NCBI RefSeq assembly: GCF_017696075.1
Contig: NZ_JAAORI010000001.1
Span: 1-64,000, forward strand
DNA: 64,000 bases
From: Prochlorococcus marinus XMU1411
Lineage (GTDB): Bacteria; Cyanobacteriota; Cyanobacteriia; PCC-6307; Cyanobiaceae
Reading direction: 5' to 3'
Shown: positions 40,420 to 47,750 of the stretch, in pieces
Layout: every line of letters starts with the position of its first letter
Numbering within the stretch: the stretch's first letter is position 1
Made by a program: the position numbers and the translations under genes
Notes under the pieces: model-generated
What the model saw: only the letters and a program-made list of their open reading frames with translations
Told to the model about the DNA's origin: nothing
Database searches by the model: none

Positions 40420-40433
40420 TGGGTTACACGTGA
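40420..40433 (+). repeat. Right copy of the 14-bp exact repeat
   Basis: TGGGTTACACGTGA is identical to 36527-36540 and in the same orientation, 3,893 bp apart. Together they bracket the methyltransferase cluster. The flanking bases differ on both sides. Confidence 0.7.
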
Positions 40434-40505
40434 AGAAATCTGTCTTTTTCTTCCCTTAAATCAACTGATATGACTATGTTTTTTATTAATCTTTTAGTAG
40501 GTTTT

Positions 40506-40606
40506 ATTGAGTTGGAATGAAAAGTAGGTTATCAACAAATCTTAGTCTAGAAAAATTGGTTAAACATAGGTTTTACATATAAGTAAAAATCTATCTCTAT
40601 AGAGAA
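40506..40606 (+). repeat. Right copy of the imperfect ~100-bp repeat, including a guaA-end remnant
   Basis: Begins with ATTGAGTTGGAATGA, which copies the last four codons and stop of guaA at 13 of 15 bases, and ends with the palindrome TCTCTATAGAGA at 40594-40605. Distance from the stop-like TGA to the palindrome is 73 bp here and 74 bp at guaA. Many differences are C-to-T or G-to-A, as expected for a non-coding copy drifting to higher AT. Confidence 0.75.
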
Positions 40607-40642
40607 CTCATAGAGTTTGAAAATCCTCTACATCTTAAAAAA

Positions 40643-40960
40643 TTAATTGTTTATTTTTTTAATTTTTTCTAAATTCCATTTATCAAATATTAATTTCATT
40701 TCTTTTTCGTAGTATTTTACTTTCTTTGAAAAAGGTAATTTTTGAATAATTATCCCAAAGGGGAATTTAAAAAAAGAAGAAACATAAACAAAATAAAACT
40801 CGACAAATGAAGGTTTTGGTGGGAGAGGTAAATTTTTTATATATGCCCAATCAATGCATGGTTTTAGTTGCTTATCACTAGCAGTAATATTTTTTCTACA
40901 TCTCCAGTAAGAGAATAGATAAATTCCTATAAAAATCGGTAGTGGAAGAAGTCGCAACAT
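40643..40960 (-). CDS. Small membrane-anchored protein, unknown
   Basis: A 105-residue protein with an N-terminal hydrophobic segment (LRLLPLPIFIGIYLFSYWRC), a second possible one at about 55-75 (FYFVYVSSFFKFPFGIIIQK) and a basic C-terminal tail (KKVKYYEKEMKLIFDKW). The function is unknown. It runs opposite to the island genes and ends 37 bp past the right repeat, so it is probably part of the host chromosome rather than the inserted segment. Confidence 0.6.
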   Translation of the reverse strand: MLRLLPLPIFIGIYLFSYWRCRKNITASDKQLKPCIDWAYIKNLPLPPKPSFVEFYFVYVSSFFKFPFGIIIQKLPFSKKVKYYEKEMKLIFDKWNLEKIKKINN

Positions 40961-41064
40961 TAAATATCAAAGATAATTTTTCCCCTCATTGATTCATATT
41001 AAAGTGATAGTTAAGTTTTTATGAAAATTCCTGATGATAAACCAAAGCAAAAACTTAACTTATT

Positions 41065-41216
41065 AAAAATTAAATAAGAGGGCATTTGTTTGCCCTCTTC
41101 GAGTCTTATGCACCTCGCTGTCCACAAAGTCGATGAAGTGCTTTTGACTCCTGAATTATTCCTACTCCTACTCAATAGAAAAAGATAGTCGTACAAACCA
41201 CAAAGCACTTCTACTC
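41065..41216 (-). ncRNA. Candidate structured small RNA of about 150 nt
   Basis: On the minus strand a TATTAT -10-like box (41222-41227) precedes a region with no convincing coding frame. It contains GAAGTGCTTT near its 5' end and the exact complement AAAGCACTTC about 60 nt later, giving a 10-bp long-range stem. CTTTGTGG occurs twice. The region ends in a nine-base-pair hairpin (AAGAGGGCA / TGCCCTCTT) followed by ATTTAATTTTT. These are the marks of a trans-acting sRNA; I cannot name it. Confidence 0.45.
41076..41099 (-). terminator. Rho-independent terminator
   Basis: A perfect nine-base-pair stem AAGAGGGCA with its complement TGCCCTCTT and a six-base loop. Read on the minus strand it is followed by an A/T-rich tail ATTTAATTTTTAATAAG. 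Read on the plus strand it is followed by CGAGTC, so the minus-strand orientation is favoured. Confidence 0.65.
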
Positions 41217-41283
41217 GGGTAATAATACTCTATGAATTTCAAGTTAATAGGTGGACAATATAGATATAGATCTAGGAGGTCTT

Positions 41284-41466
41284 ATGAAACTATTCAATCA
41301 ATTTAACATTCTTCCAAGATACTTAACTGCGTTTAATTATGCAGGGTTAAATCTTAACGAGACTCCAAAAGAACTTGAGAAATGTACCCCTGAGTTTCAA
41401 AACTTTTGGGATAAAGAATGTAGGGAACATCCAACAAATCAAAATTGTCTAATTTACTGTGACTGA
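41284..41466 (+). CDS. Small Cys-rich protein with strong Shine-Dalgarno sequence
   Basis: A 60-residue protein from the ATG at 41284, chosen because AGGAGG lies seven bases upstream (41272-41277), unusually strong for this genome. The sequence MKLFNQFNILPRYLTAFNYA has a weak amphipathic or hydrophobic N-terminus, then NETPKELEKCTPEF and FWDKECREHPTNQNCLIYCD with four cysteines. The KELE-C pattern resembles the tail of the 30362-30589 protein. Function unknown. It is divergent from the candidate sRNA. Confidence 0.65.
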   Translation: MKLFNQFNILPRYLTAFNYAGLNLNETPKELEKCTPEFQNFWDKECREHPTNQNCLIYCD

Positions 41467-41622
41467 GGTTTTAATTTTTAGTCTTTATTAAATAAACTTT
41501 TGCTAACAAAAAGTTTCATAATAGAGGTCAAAAATAATCTCTAAAGATAACTTTTAAGCAGTTTGTTAAAGAATTTAATAAAAATTTTAAGATATAAAAA
41601 ATCGCAGTTTTTTATTAATTAT

Positions 41623-43104
41623 TTAAAAAGGTAAGTTTCGATATTTTTCAGATTGGGTGAGTATTTCTATACAAGGTTTCATTATATCTTTATAGTTTTT
41701 CCACCCACCGATTGATTTTGAATTGATGGGGGATCTCACTTGAACTTTGCTTGCTGTAAATATTTCGCGTGGATTTAAATGTGGAGACAGATATGCATCG
41801 CTCCACTCCCAACCTAACCAAGAGATTAAAGATTTAATTTCTTGGTTAGGATTACAAACTAAGGAGTCATAATTTAAGTCATATATTTTTGATCTAAATC
41901 TACTTTTATAATTGCTCATTATTTCTTCTTGTTTTAAATAAATAATTGCACAATCCATCAAAGAAGAGGAATATTCATTTCCCTGTGTAAAATGAGCACG
42001 ATAAATTGAGAGAATATTATCTAAGGGATTTCGATAACAATGAATAATTTTTGAGTTCGGTATTTTTTTTGCAATAATACCTGCGTATAAAAAATTATAT
42101 AAATTTTTATTAGTTGTTTTATTTGATTGTTTCTTAAGATCTCTGATTTTCTCCCAATATCTTTCAGCCAGATTTAACTTTTGGTTGCTTTTTTTATAAT
42201 CCAAAAATGATTTTTCTAAGATCTCACTTTCACCTAAATCATCGATATCAGGGTTCATACTTAGAATTGATTCCAATAATGTAGAACCACTTCTTGGCAT
42301 TCCCACAATAAAAATACTTTCATGAGATTTTATATATTCTTTTTGATTGATTGCTTGTTTATTAGATTCAATAAGTAATGCTTTAGATTTATTAATAAGA
42401 GCATCACAGTTGGATGGATGAAGGGTAAGTTTTAATTGATTTGCTAACTGAAGGAATTTAGAGCTATCTTCGTAATTTTTTTCTTTGTGAAGAATATTTG
42501 CTCTAGCAAAGTAAATATTAATTTGATCTTCTTTTGTCTTGAGATTTAAAATACTTTCATTAAATAGCTGATTTTTCCAGTTCTTATTTTCACTAGAGTA
42601 TTTAAGTGAGGATAGTAAATAGTATGCTTCTGTATAATTAGGATTGAGTTTAATTACTTTGCTGTATGATAATTCTGCTTCCTTTAATTTTCCAAGATTA
42701 GATAAAGCATGTCCAAGGTTAAAATATGCTTTTACGTAATTAGGATTTAGTTCAATTGCTTTTCGGTATAGTAATTCTGCTTCCTTTAATTTTCCACGGG
42801 TAGACATTAGATGTCCAAGATTGTAATGTACTTCCGCATGTTTAGGATTAAGTTCAATTGCTTTTCGGTATAGTAATTCTGCTTCTTTTAGTTTGCCAAG
42901 ATCAGACAATATAACTCCATAATTAGAAAAAACTAAGTGATTTTTAAAACCTTGATCTATAAAAGATTTATAGTATTTTGCTGCTTCTGAAATATTACCT
43001 TTTGAGTGAAAATAAAATGCTTTATTTATTATTTGCTCTTGAGAGGCTTTACTTTTCTTCTTGCCTGTTTTTTTAGATTTATACTCCTCTCCAAAACCTT
43101 TCAT
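41623..43104 (-). CDS. TPR-sulfotransferase fusion protein
   Basis: A 493-residue two-domain protein from the ATG at 43104. Residues about 25-170 are tetratricopeptide repeats (AEVHYNLGHLMSTRGKLKEA and similar). From about 262 comes a PAPS sulfotransferase: ESIFIVGMPRSGSTLLESIL is the 5'-phosphosulfate loop, and CYRNPLDNILSIYRA fits the 3'-phosphate-binding motif. Such TPR-sulfotransferases are recurrent cargo of Prochlorococcus genomic islands and may modify surface polymers or tyrosines. The substrate is unknown. Confidence 0.9.
   Translation of the reverse strand: MKGFGEEYKSKKTGKKKSKASQEQIINKAFYFHSKGNISEAAKYYKSFIDQGFKNHLVFSNYGVILSDLGKLKEAELLYRKAIELNPKHAEVHYNLGHLMSTRGKLKEAELLYRKAIELNPNYVKAYFNLGHALSNLGKLKEAELSYSKVIKLNPNYTEAYYLLSSLKYSSENKNWKNQLFNESILNLKTKEDQINIYFARANILHKEKNYEDSSKFLQLANQLKLTLHPSNCDALINKSKALLIESNKQAINQKEYIKSHESIFIVGMPRSGSTLLESILSMNPDIDDLGESEILEKSFLDYKKSNQKLNLAERYWEKIRDLKKQSNKTTNKNLYNFLYAGIIAKKIPNSKIIHCYRNPLDNILSIYRAHFTQGNEYSSSLMDCAIIYLKQEEIMSNYKSRFRSKIYDLNYDSLVCNPNQEIKSLISWLGWEWSDAYLSPHLNPREIFTASKVQVRSPINSKSIGGWKNYKDIMKPCIEILTQSEKYRNLPF
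42620..42930 (-). repeat. 102-bp TPR-coding DNA repeats
   Basis: Three consecutive 34-codon units in the TPR region are close to identical at DNA level. AATTGCTTTTCGGTATAGTA (plus-strand reading) occurs in two of them, and AATTCTGCTTC followed by TTTAATTTTCCA-like sequence in all three. They encode GKLKEAELLYRKAIELNPN-type repeats. The similarity suggests recent duplication or gene conversion. Confidence 0.8.
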
Positions 43105-43740
43105 TATCAAGTTACATATTGAAATTTATTAATTATTATAATGTTTGTTGAATCTGTGAGATACATTTCTACCTTAATACTTTAATTCCATTTATTTTGC
43201 ATTTTGAGTAATTACTTCTATAAACCTTCTAAGTAATTATTTATAAATATACTATATTTTCTTTTGATTAGAAGAGTTTTTCTATTGATTTATTAATTAA
43301 ATATTTAATGTCAGATGAATAAAGATTGCGTTAGATATAATCTACCGAATATAGATATTTAGAATTAAAAATTTTTTTTAAATCGATTTTTTTAAATAGA
43401 ATTACGTATTTATTGTATTAATATTCAGAATCTTAAAGTAAATTTAAAATAAGTAATATTTTAGTTTTACTTATAAACTATTCAAAAAATGAATCATTTT
43501 TTTGAGCGTGACTATAAAAATTCTTGTAATTAATCTTCGAGTACCTACAATATATCTTAGAGGTATTTTTATTTCTAAAATTTAAGCTTACAGCATTTTT
43601 ATCTTATGTTTTTGCACAAAATTTTCTCCTTTTTAATACGAGATTAGAGCAATGAAAATATTAGTTGATAGTAATTTATCAAATCTTTTAAAATTTTTGA
43701 ATTAAATTCATAAGAAATTTTTATATTAGATTTAAATGTA
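43105..43740. other. 636-bp AT-rich region without a recognisable gene
   Basis: No frame here has coding character. The only small frame noticed, at 43652 (MKILVDSNLSNLLKFLN), is 17 codons and may be a remnant. A nine-base inverted repeat, TAATTACTT at 43209-43217 and AAGTAATTA at 43231-43239, could form a hairpin. The stretch looks like decayed or regulatory DNA between accessory genes. Confidence 0.5.
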
Positions 43741-44454
43741 ATGAGTGAGATTATTAAATTAAGTCGTACTACTGTTGAGAAATATCTTAATTGTCCAAGA
43801 TGTTGTGTACTTGATAAAAAATTTAAAATAAAACCACCATCATTACCTTTTACTCTAAATATAGCTGTAGATAATTTATGTAAAAATGAATTTGACTATT
43901 ATAGAGAAATACAGAAACCGCATCCTTTATTTGATAAATATGGCATTGATGCTATTCCTTTTAAACATAAAAATTTAGAAATTTGGAGAAGTAATTTTCA
44001 AGGCATTAGATTTAAATGTATCGAAAATAATTATGATTTTGGAGGAGCAATAGACGATATTTGGCAGAAAAAAAATGGTGACCTTATTCTTGTTGATGTA
44101 AAAGCGACATCTAGAAATAACTTTGATTGGTCCGAGACTTTTAATAAATACGAATATGCAAAAGCTTATAAGAGGCAATTGGAAATGTATCAGTGGCTAT
44201 TTAAAAAAAATGGTTTTCAAGTCGCTAATGAAGCTTATCTTCTGTATTTTAATGGAAAAAAAAATGAAGAGTTTTTTAATAATCAACTGAATTTTGACGT
44301 ACATTTAATTAGGTTAGATTGTTCTACATCATGGGTTGAGTCTAAGATAATTGACACTGTAAATTTATTACGTTCGAATCATTTCCCAAAACCTTCAATA
44401 AATTGCGAATACTGCAATTATTTAAAAAAGCGTTGGCAATTATCAATGACTTAA
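43741..44454 (+). CDS. Cas4/RecB-like PD-(D/E)XK nuclease with putative Fe-S cysteines
   Basis: A 237-residue protein with RecB-type nuclease motifs: GGAIDDIW (Asp about 105), LVDVKAT (D119-x-K121) and RQLEMYQWL (Q146 to Y150). LNCPRCC at about 17-22 and CEYCNYLKKR at 222-231 supply two Cys pairs placed as in Cas4/AddB iron-sulfur nucleases. No CRISPR or cas genes are nearby, so a DNA-repair or defence role independent of CRISPR is more likely. Flanked by AT-rich intergenic DNA. Confidence 0.82.
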   Translation: MSEIIKLSRTTVEKYLNCPRCCVLDKKFKIKPPSLPFTLNIAVDNLCKNEFDYYREIQKPHPLFDKYGIDAIPFKHKNLEIWRSNFQGIRFKCIENNYDFGGAIDDIWQKKNGDLILVDVKATSRNNFDWSETFNKYEYAKAYKRQLEMYQWLFKKNGFQVANEAYLLYFNGKKNEEFFNNQLNFDVHLIRLDCSTSWVESKIIDTVNLLRSNHFPKPSINCEYCNYLKKRWQLSMT

Positions 44455-44532
44455 TACTCATAAAATTTGTTCATATTGATGGAAAAATATTTAATAAAAG
44501 ATAATCTTTAAATAGATTATTAATAAAGACTT

Positions 44533-45141
44533 TTGATAGAATCGACAAAATCTGAAAGAACGCTTACTAAGCATCTTCAGCAAGATATAGTAAAAATATC
44601 TGGAAAAACAATTTTTATAAATCCTTTTTTGTATTGGAGAAGGTTTGACGACAATACCAATAGATGGCTAAGAGAACCAGGTCAAATGTCAGAGGACCAA
44701 ATTCAACCTAATAGGAATCGTTTTTATCCAGAAATAGATTGGGTTGATTTAAGTCATGAACAAAAGCTTATAAAAGATGCCACAGTCGAGATGTTTTTAA
44801 AAACTCTTGAATTAATAAGTACATTTCATCCCTACCTTAGTTCAGGGCAGCTATTGGAAGTTGAAAGAAAAATGGCAGTTACAAAAAAGATTCCTTTTGA
44901 AAAGTGGGTTACAAAATCCTTTGCCAAAAAAGCAAGATTATTAGAAAATGAAAAAAGAAAATTCCAAAGAGAAAGGTTTTTTAGTAATTGGAGGGAATGG
45001 TTTAGTCTTGAAAATACCCAACAAGCTATTTTGCCATTAATAGTTACGATATTTATTTCATCATTTATTGGCTGGTCTTTAGGAATATCGAAAAATAGTT
45101 GTAATCCTTATTTTGAACAAAGCTTAGATCAGTTAAATTAA
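44533..45141 (+). CDS. Conserved protein with C-terminal membrane anchor
   Basis: A 202-residue protein starting at TTG (44533). The first 160 residues are soluble and charged (LTKHLQQDIVKISGKTIFIN, REPGQMSEDQIQPNRNRFYP). A single membrane helix, about 168-187 (LPLIVTIFISSFIGWSLGIS), is near the C-terminus. No family recognised. Looks like a picocyanobacterial conserved protein. The role is unknown. Confidence 0.7.
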   Translation: MIESTKSERTLTKHLQQDIVKISGKTIFINPFLYWRRFDDNTNRWLREPGQMSEDQIQPNRNRFYPEIDWVDLSHEQKLIKDATVEMFLKTLELISTFHPYLSSGQLLEVERKMAVTKKIPFEKWVTKSFAKKARLLENEKRKFQRERFFSNWREWFSLENTQQAILPLIVTIFISSFIGWSLGISKNSCNPYFEQSLDQLN

Positions 45142-45243
45142 AATATTTAATATTTTTTAGTATTCAACTTAATATTATTTTGAAAAAATAATAATATTCA
45201 TTTATGATTGTATTAACTGGAATAAAAAATTATTTAATATTGT

Positions 45244-45381
45244 ATGAGTCAAAACTTCTCTTCAAATAATAATGAGAATAATGATTCCTCTCACCAAGAG
45301 AGTGACTATGAAAATTTGATTAAAAGACTAAAAGAGATAAGCACCAATATTTCTTTATTGGAAAAAAAAATATTGAGATAA
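45244..45381 (+). CDS. Small hydrophilic protein of 45 residues
   Basis: A short frame from ATG (45244) to TAA. The N-terminal half is Asn/Ser-rich (MSQNFSSNNNENNDSSHQES), and the second half is helical and charged (YENLIKRLKEISTNISLLEK). It ends 12 bp before the mrdA start, so it could be a short upstream operon member. Support is limited to start, length and position. Confidence 0.4.
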   Translation: MSQNFSSNNNENNDSSHQESDYENLIKRLKEISTNISLLEKKILR

Positions 45382-45393
45382 ATTTTTAATTTT

Positions 45394-47184
45394 TTGATAA
45401 AAAGTAATTCTAATAAAAAACTTATTTCATTCAAGAGACAACCTTTAGTCTTACTTATTCTTTCTTCTTTTACTTTCTTCTTGATTTTATTAAGGTTAAT
45501 TTTTTTACAACTATTAAATTATGAATCCTTTAAGAAAATGTCAGATGAGAATAGGATTAGATTAATTGCATCACCACCAATACGTGGAAGAATACTTGAT
45601 AAAAGTGGTAATGTCTTAGCAGATAGTAGAATTCAATACTCTTTAATAATAAAGCCTCAATCTTTAGACGTAAGCAATTGGCAAAAACATAAATTAATTC
45701 TTTCTGAATTATTAAATATTGATAGAGATTTCATTCAAAAAAAATATTTAGATGGTTTACGAAATAAGAAACTTTCAGTAAATATAATTGAGGATTTAAA
45801 TATTGATCAATTAATAAAATATAAAGAAAACGAAAATATTGTATCAAGTTTTGAAATTGCGACGAAATTAATTAGAAATTACCCTTATAAATCTGTTGCT
45901 GCTCACGTAATTGGCTATACTCAGCCAATAAATAAGTCAGAATATAAATTTTTATCTAATAAGGGTTATAAATTAAATGATCTAATTGGGAGAACTGGAA
46001 TTGAATATGTTTATGAAGACTTAATAAGAGGTGAATGGGGCGGAGAGATGATTGAAGTAAATTCTTTAGGTAACTTTCAGAAATCTTTAGGAACAAAACC
46101 CTCATTACAAGGAAATGATATTAAATTGACAATTGACATAAACCTGCAATTAGTTGCTGAGGAAGTTCTTAAAGATAAAAAAGCTGGAGCGATAATAGTA
46201 ATGGACCCAAGGGATGGTGCGATAAGAGCAATGGCAAGTAAGCCTACTTTTGATTTAAATTTTTTCTCAAAAGATTTTAAGCCTCAAGCAGAATACGATA
46301 AGATATTTAATTCCCCTGAAAAACCTCTTTTTAATAGAGCTTTAAATGCTTATGATCCAGGAAGTGTTTGGAAAATTGTAACGGCCTTAGCTGGCTTGGA
46401 AAGTGGGAAATTTCCGATTGATACTATGCTAGATACAAAACCATGTATAACTTATGGAAATCAATGTTTTAGAGAGCACAATGATTTAGGTTTTGGAGTT
46501 ATAGGTTATGAAGATGCTTTAAGAGTTTCTAGTAATACATTCTTTTATCAAATTGGATATGGAGTAGGAGTCGATGAAATTTATGAGGTATCAAGAAAGC
46601 TTGGTTTTAATGCTTTATCTGGGATTGAAATTTCAGAACAAGAAAATATAGGATTAGTCGCTAGTAGTGAATGGGCTAAACAAGGTCGAGGATGGGGTGA
46701 ACCAGGAAGAACTCCTTGGCTTCCAGAAGATATTGCGAGTATGTCGATTGGACAATTTGTCGTTCAAGTTACTCCTATTCAAATAGCGAAAGCATATGCT
46801 GCAATTGCTAATGGAGGCTATCTAGTTACTCCTCATTTAGTTGAAAAAGATGAAGAATATCTTTCAGATAAAAAACAAATTAAAATTGAAATTGATTCGA
46901 ATAATATTCAGCTGATAAGAAGTGGTCTGAGGAAAGTAGTAGAGTCTGGTACAGGAGTATCAATTAATTATGGAGTTTCAAATTTACCTCCAGTTTCAGG
47001 CAAAACTGGAACAGCTGAAGATGGTGAAGGCGGCTCTGATCATGCTTGGTTTGTTTGCTTTACTCCTTCTCAAAAGAGTGAATTGTTGATAGTTGCATTC
47101 GCACAAAATACTCCTGGTGGGGGGTCTGTTCATGCACTTCCTATGGCTAGAAAAATTTTAAAAGTTTGGAATGAAAAAGAATGA
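45394..47184 (+). CDS. mrdA: Penicillin-binding protein 2 (transpeptidase)
   Basis: Class B PBP that cross-links peptidoglycan during cell elongation. One N-terminal membrane helix (about 16-40), a dimerisation domain with RGRILDKSGNVLADS, and a transpeptidase domain with catalytic S324-V-W-K327 (YDPGSVWKIVTAL), the SSN motif at 379-381 and SGKTGTAEDGEGG near 530. The LIGRTGIEYVYEDLIRGEWG link is PBP2-like rather than FtsI-like. 596 residues. It starts at TTG. Confidence 0.93.
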   Translation: MIKSNSNKKLISFKRQPLVLLILSSFTFFLILLRLIFLQLLNYESFKKMSDENRIRLIASPPIRGRILDKSGNVLADSRIQYSLIIKPQSLDVSNWQKHKLILSELLNIDRDFIQKKYLDGLRNKKLSVNIIEDLNIDQLIKYKENENIVSSFEIATKLIRNYPYKSVAAHVIGYTQPINKSEYKFLSNKGYKLNDLIGRTGIEYVYEDLIRGEWGGEMIEVNSLGNFQKSLGTKPSLQGNDIKLTIDINLQLVAEEVLKDKKAGAIIVMDPRDGAIRAMASKPTFDLNFFSKDFKPQAEYDKIFNSPEKPLFNRALNAYDPGSVWKIVTALAGLESGKFPIDTMLDTKPCITYGNQCFREHNDLGFGVIGYEDALRVSSNTFFYQIGYGVGVDEIYEVSRKLGFNALSGIEISEQENIGLVASSEWAKQGRGWGEPGRTPWLPEDIASMSIGQFVVQVTPIQIAKAYAAIANGGYLVTPHLVEKDEEYLSDKKQIKIEIDSNNIQLIRSGLRKVVESGTGVSINYGVSNLPPVSGKTGTAEDGEGGSDHAWFVCFTPSQKSELLIVAFAQNTPGGGSVHALPMARKILKVWNEKE

Positions 47185-47208
47185 TACTAATTCCTAACTT
47201 ATAGAAGT

Positions 47209-47733
47209 TTATATGTTTATTTTTTTCATTTGTAACAGTCTTTTGATGATGTCCTCAATACTTTTAGTATCTACTGGTTTGCTATATGAGGATAAAAGTT
47301 GTCTGCCTAATACTTGACTCCCTAAATGAACTAATTGAATACGTAATGAGGTAAGCAGTTCTAATCCTATACCACCAGAAAATGTTGCAATCGCAATTGG
47401 TTGACCATTAAATAAATTTCTAAAGTCATCTCCCGAAATAGAAAGCCATGCTATGAAGTTAGATAGAATGGGAGGGATGGATCCATTATATTCAGGAGCA
47501 CAAATAACCCATTTTTCTGTTGAGAAAAGCTTTTTTTTAATAGAAACTATTACATCTGGAATATTATCTTTAGTGTGAATTCGTGGATTAAATAGTGGAA
47601 TATCAAGAGTGGTAAGATCTAATATTTCTGAACTTATTTTGAGTTCATGACTTTTTTCAAGAAACTTCTCGGAAAGTTCTAGATTTTTTCCACAACTAGC
47701 CGAAATTATTATTAGATCTTTTGATTGATTCAT
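47209..47733 (-). CDS. NADPH-dependent FMN reductase family protein
   Basis: A 174-residue flavodoxin-like protein. IISASCGKNLELSEKFLEKS is the phosphate-loop area, and WVICAPEYNGSIPPILSNFI is the family PEYNGS motif that contacts flavin. It lies 17 bp downstream of the flv1 gene on the same strand and could supply reduced flavin or act with the flavodiiron pair. That partnership is inference. Confidence 0.88.
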   Translation of the reverse strand: MNQSKDLIIISASCGKNLELSEKFLEKSHELKISSEILDLTTLDIPLFNPRIHTKDNIPDVIVSIKKKLFSTEKWVICAPEYNGSIPPILSNFIAWLSISGDDFRNLFNGQPIAIATFSGGIGLELLTSLRIQLVHLGSQVLGRQLLSSYSKPVDTKSIEDIIKRLLQMKKINI

Positions 47734-47750
47734 AAATTAGATAAATAAGG

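Larger units (their letters stand above)
40297..40642. other. Intergenic region carrying island right-end repeats
   Basis: A 346-bp non-coding stretch, AT-rich except for a few GC-rich islands. It holds the exact 14-mer at 40420-40433 and the guaA-end repeat at 40506-40606. I see no open frame of note and no tRNA. Confidence 0.6.

Noticed and set aside
36947-40606. Transposon or insertion sequence as the carrier of the island
   Set aside because: No transposase and no terminal inverted repeats were seen; direct repeats tied to the guaA end fit site-specific integration better.
41011-41208. Minus-strand frame of 65 codons starting at GTG
   Set aside because: It runs straight through a strong terminator hairpin and overlaps the candidate RNA; the protein has no conserved look.
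43741-44454. Cas4 as evidence of a CRISPR system
   Set aside because: No cas1, cas2 or repeat-spacer array occurs in the window, so the nuclease is described as stand-alone.
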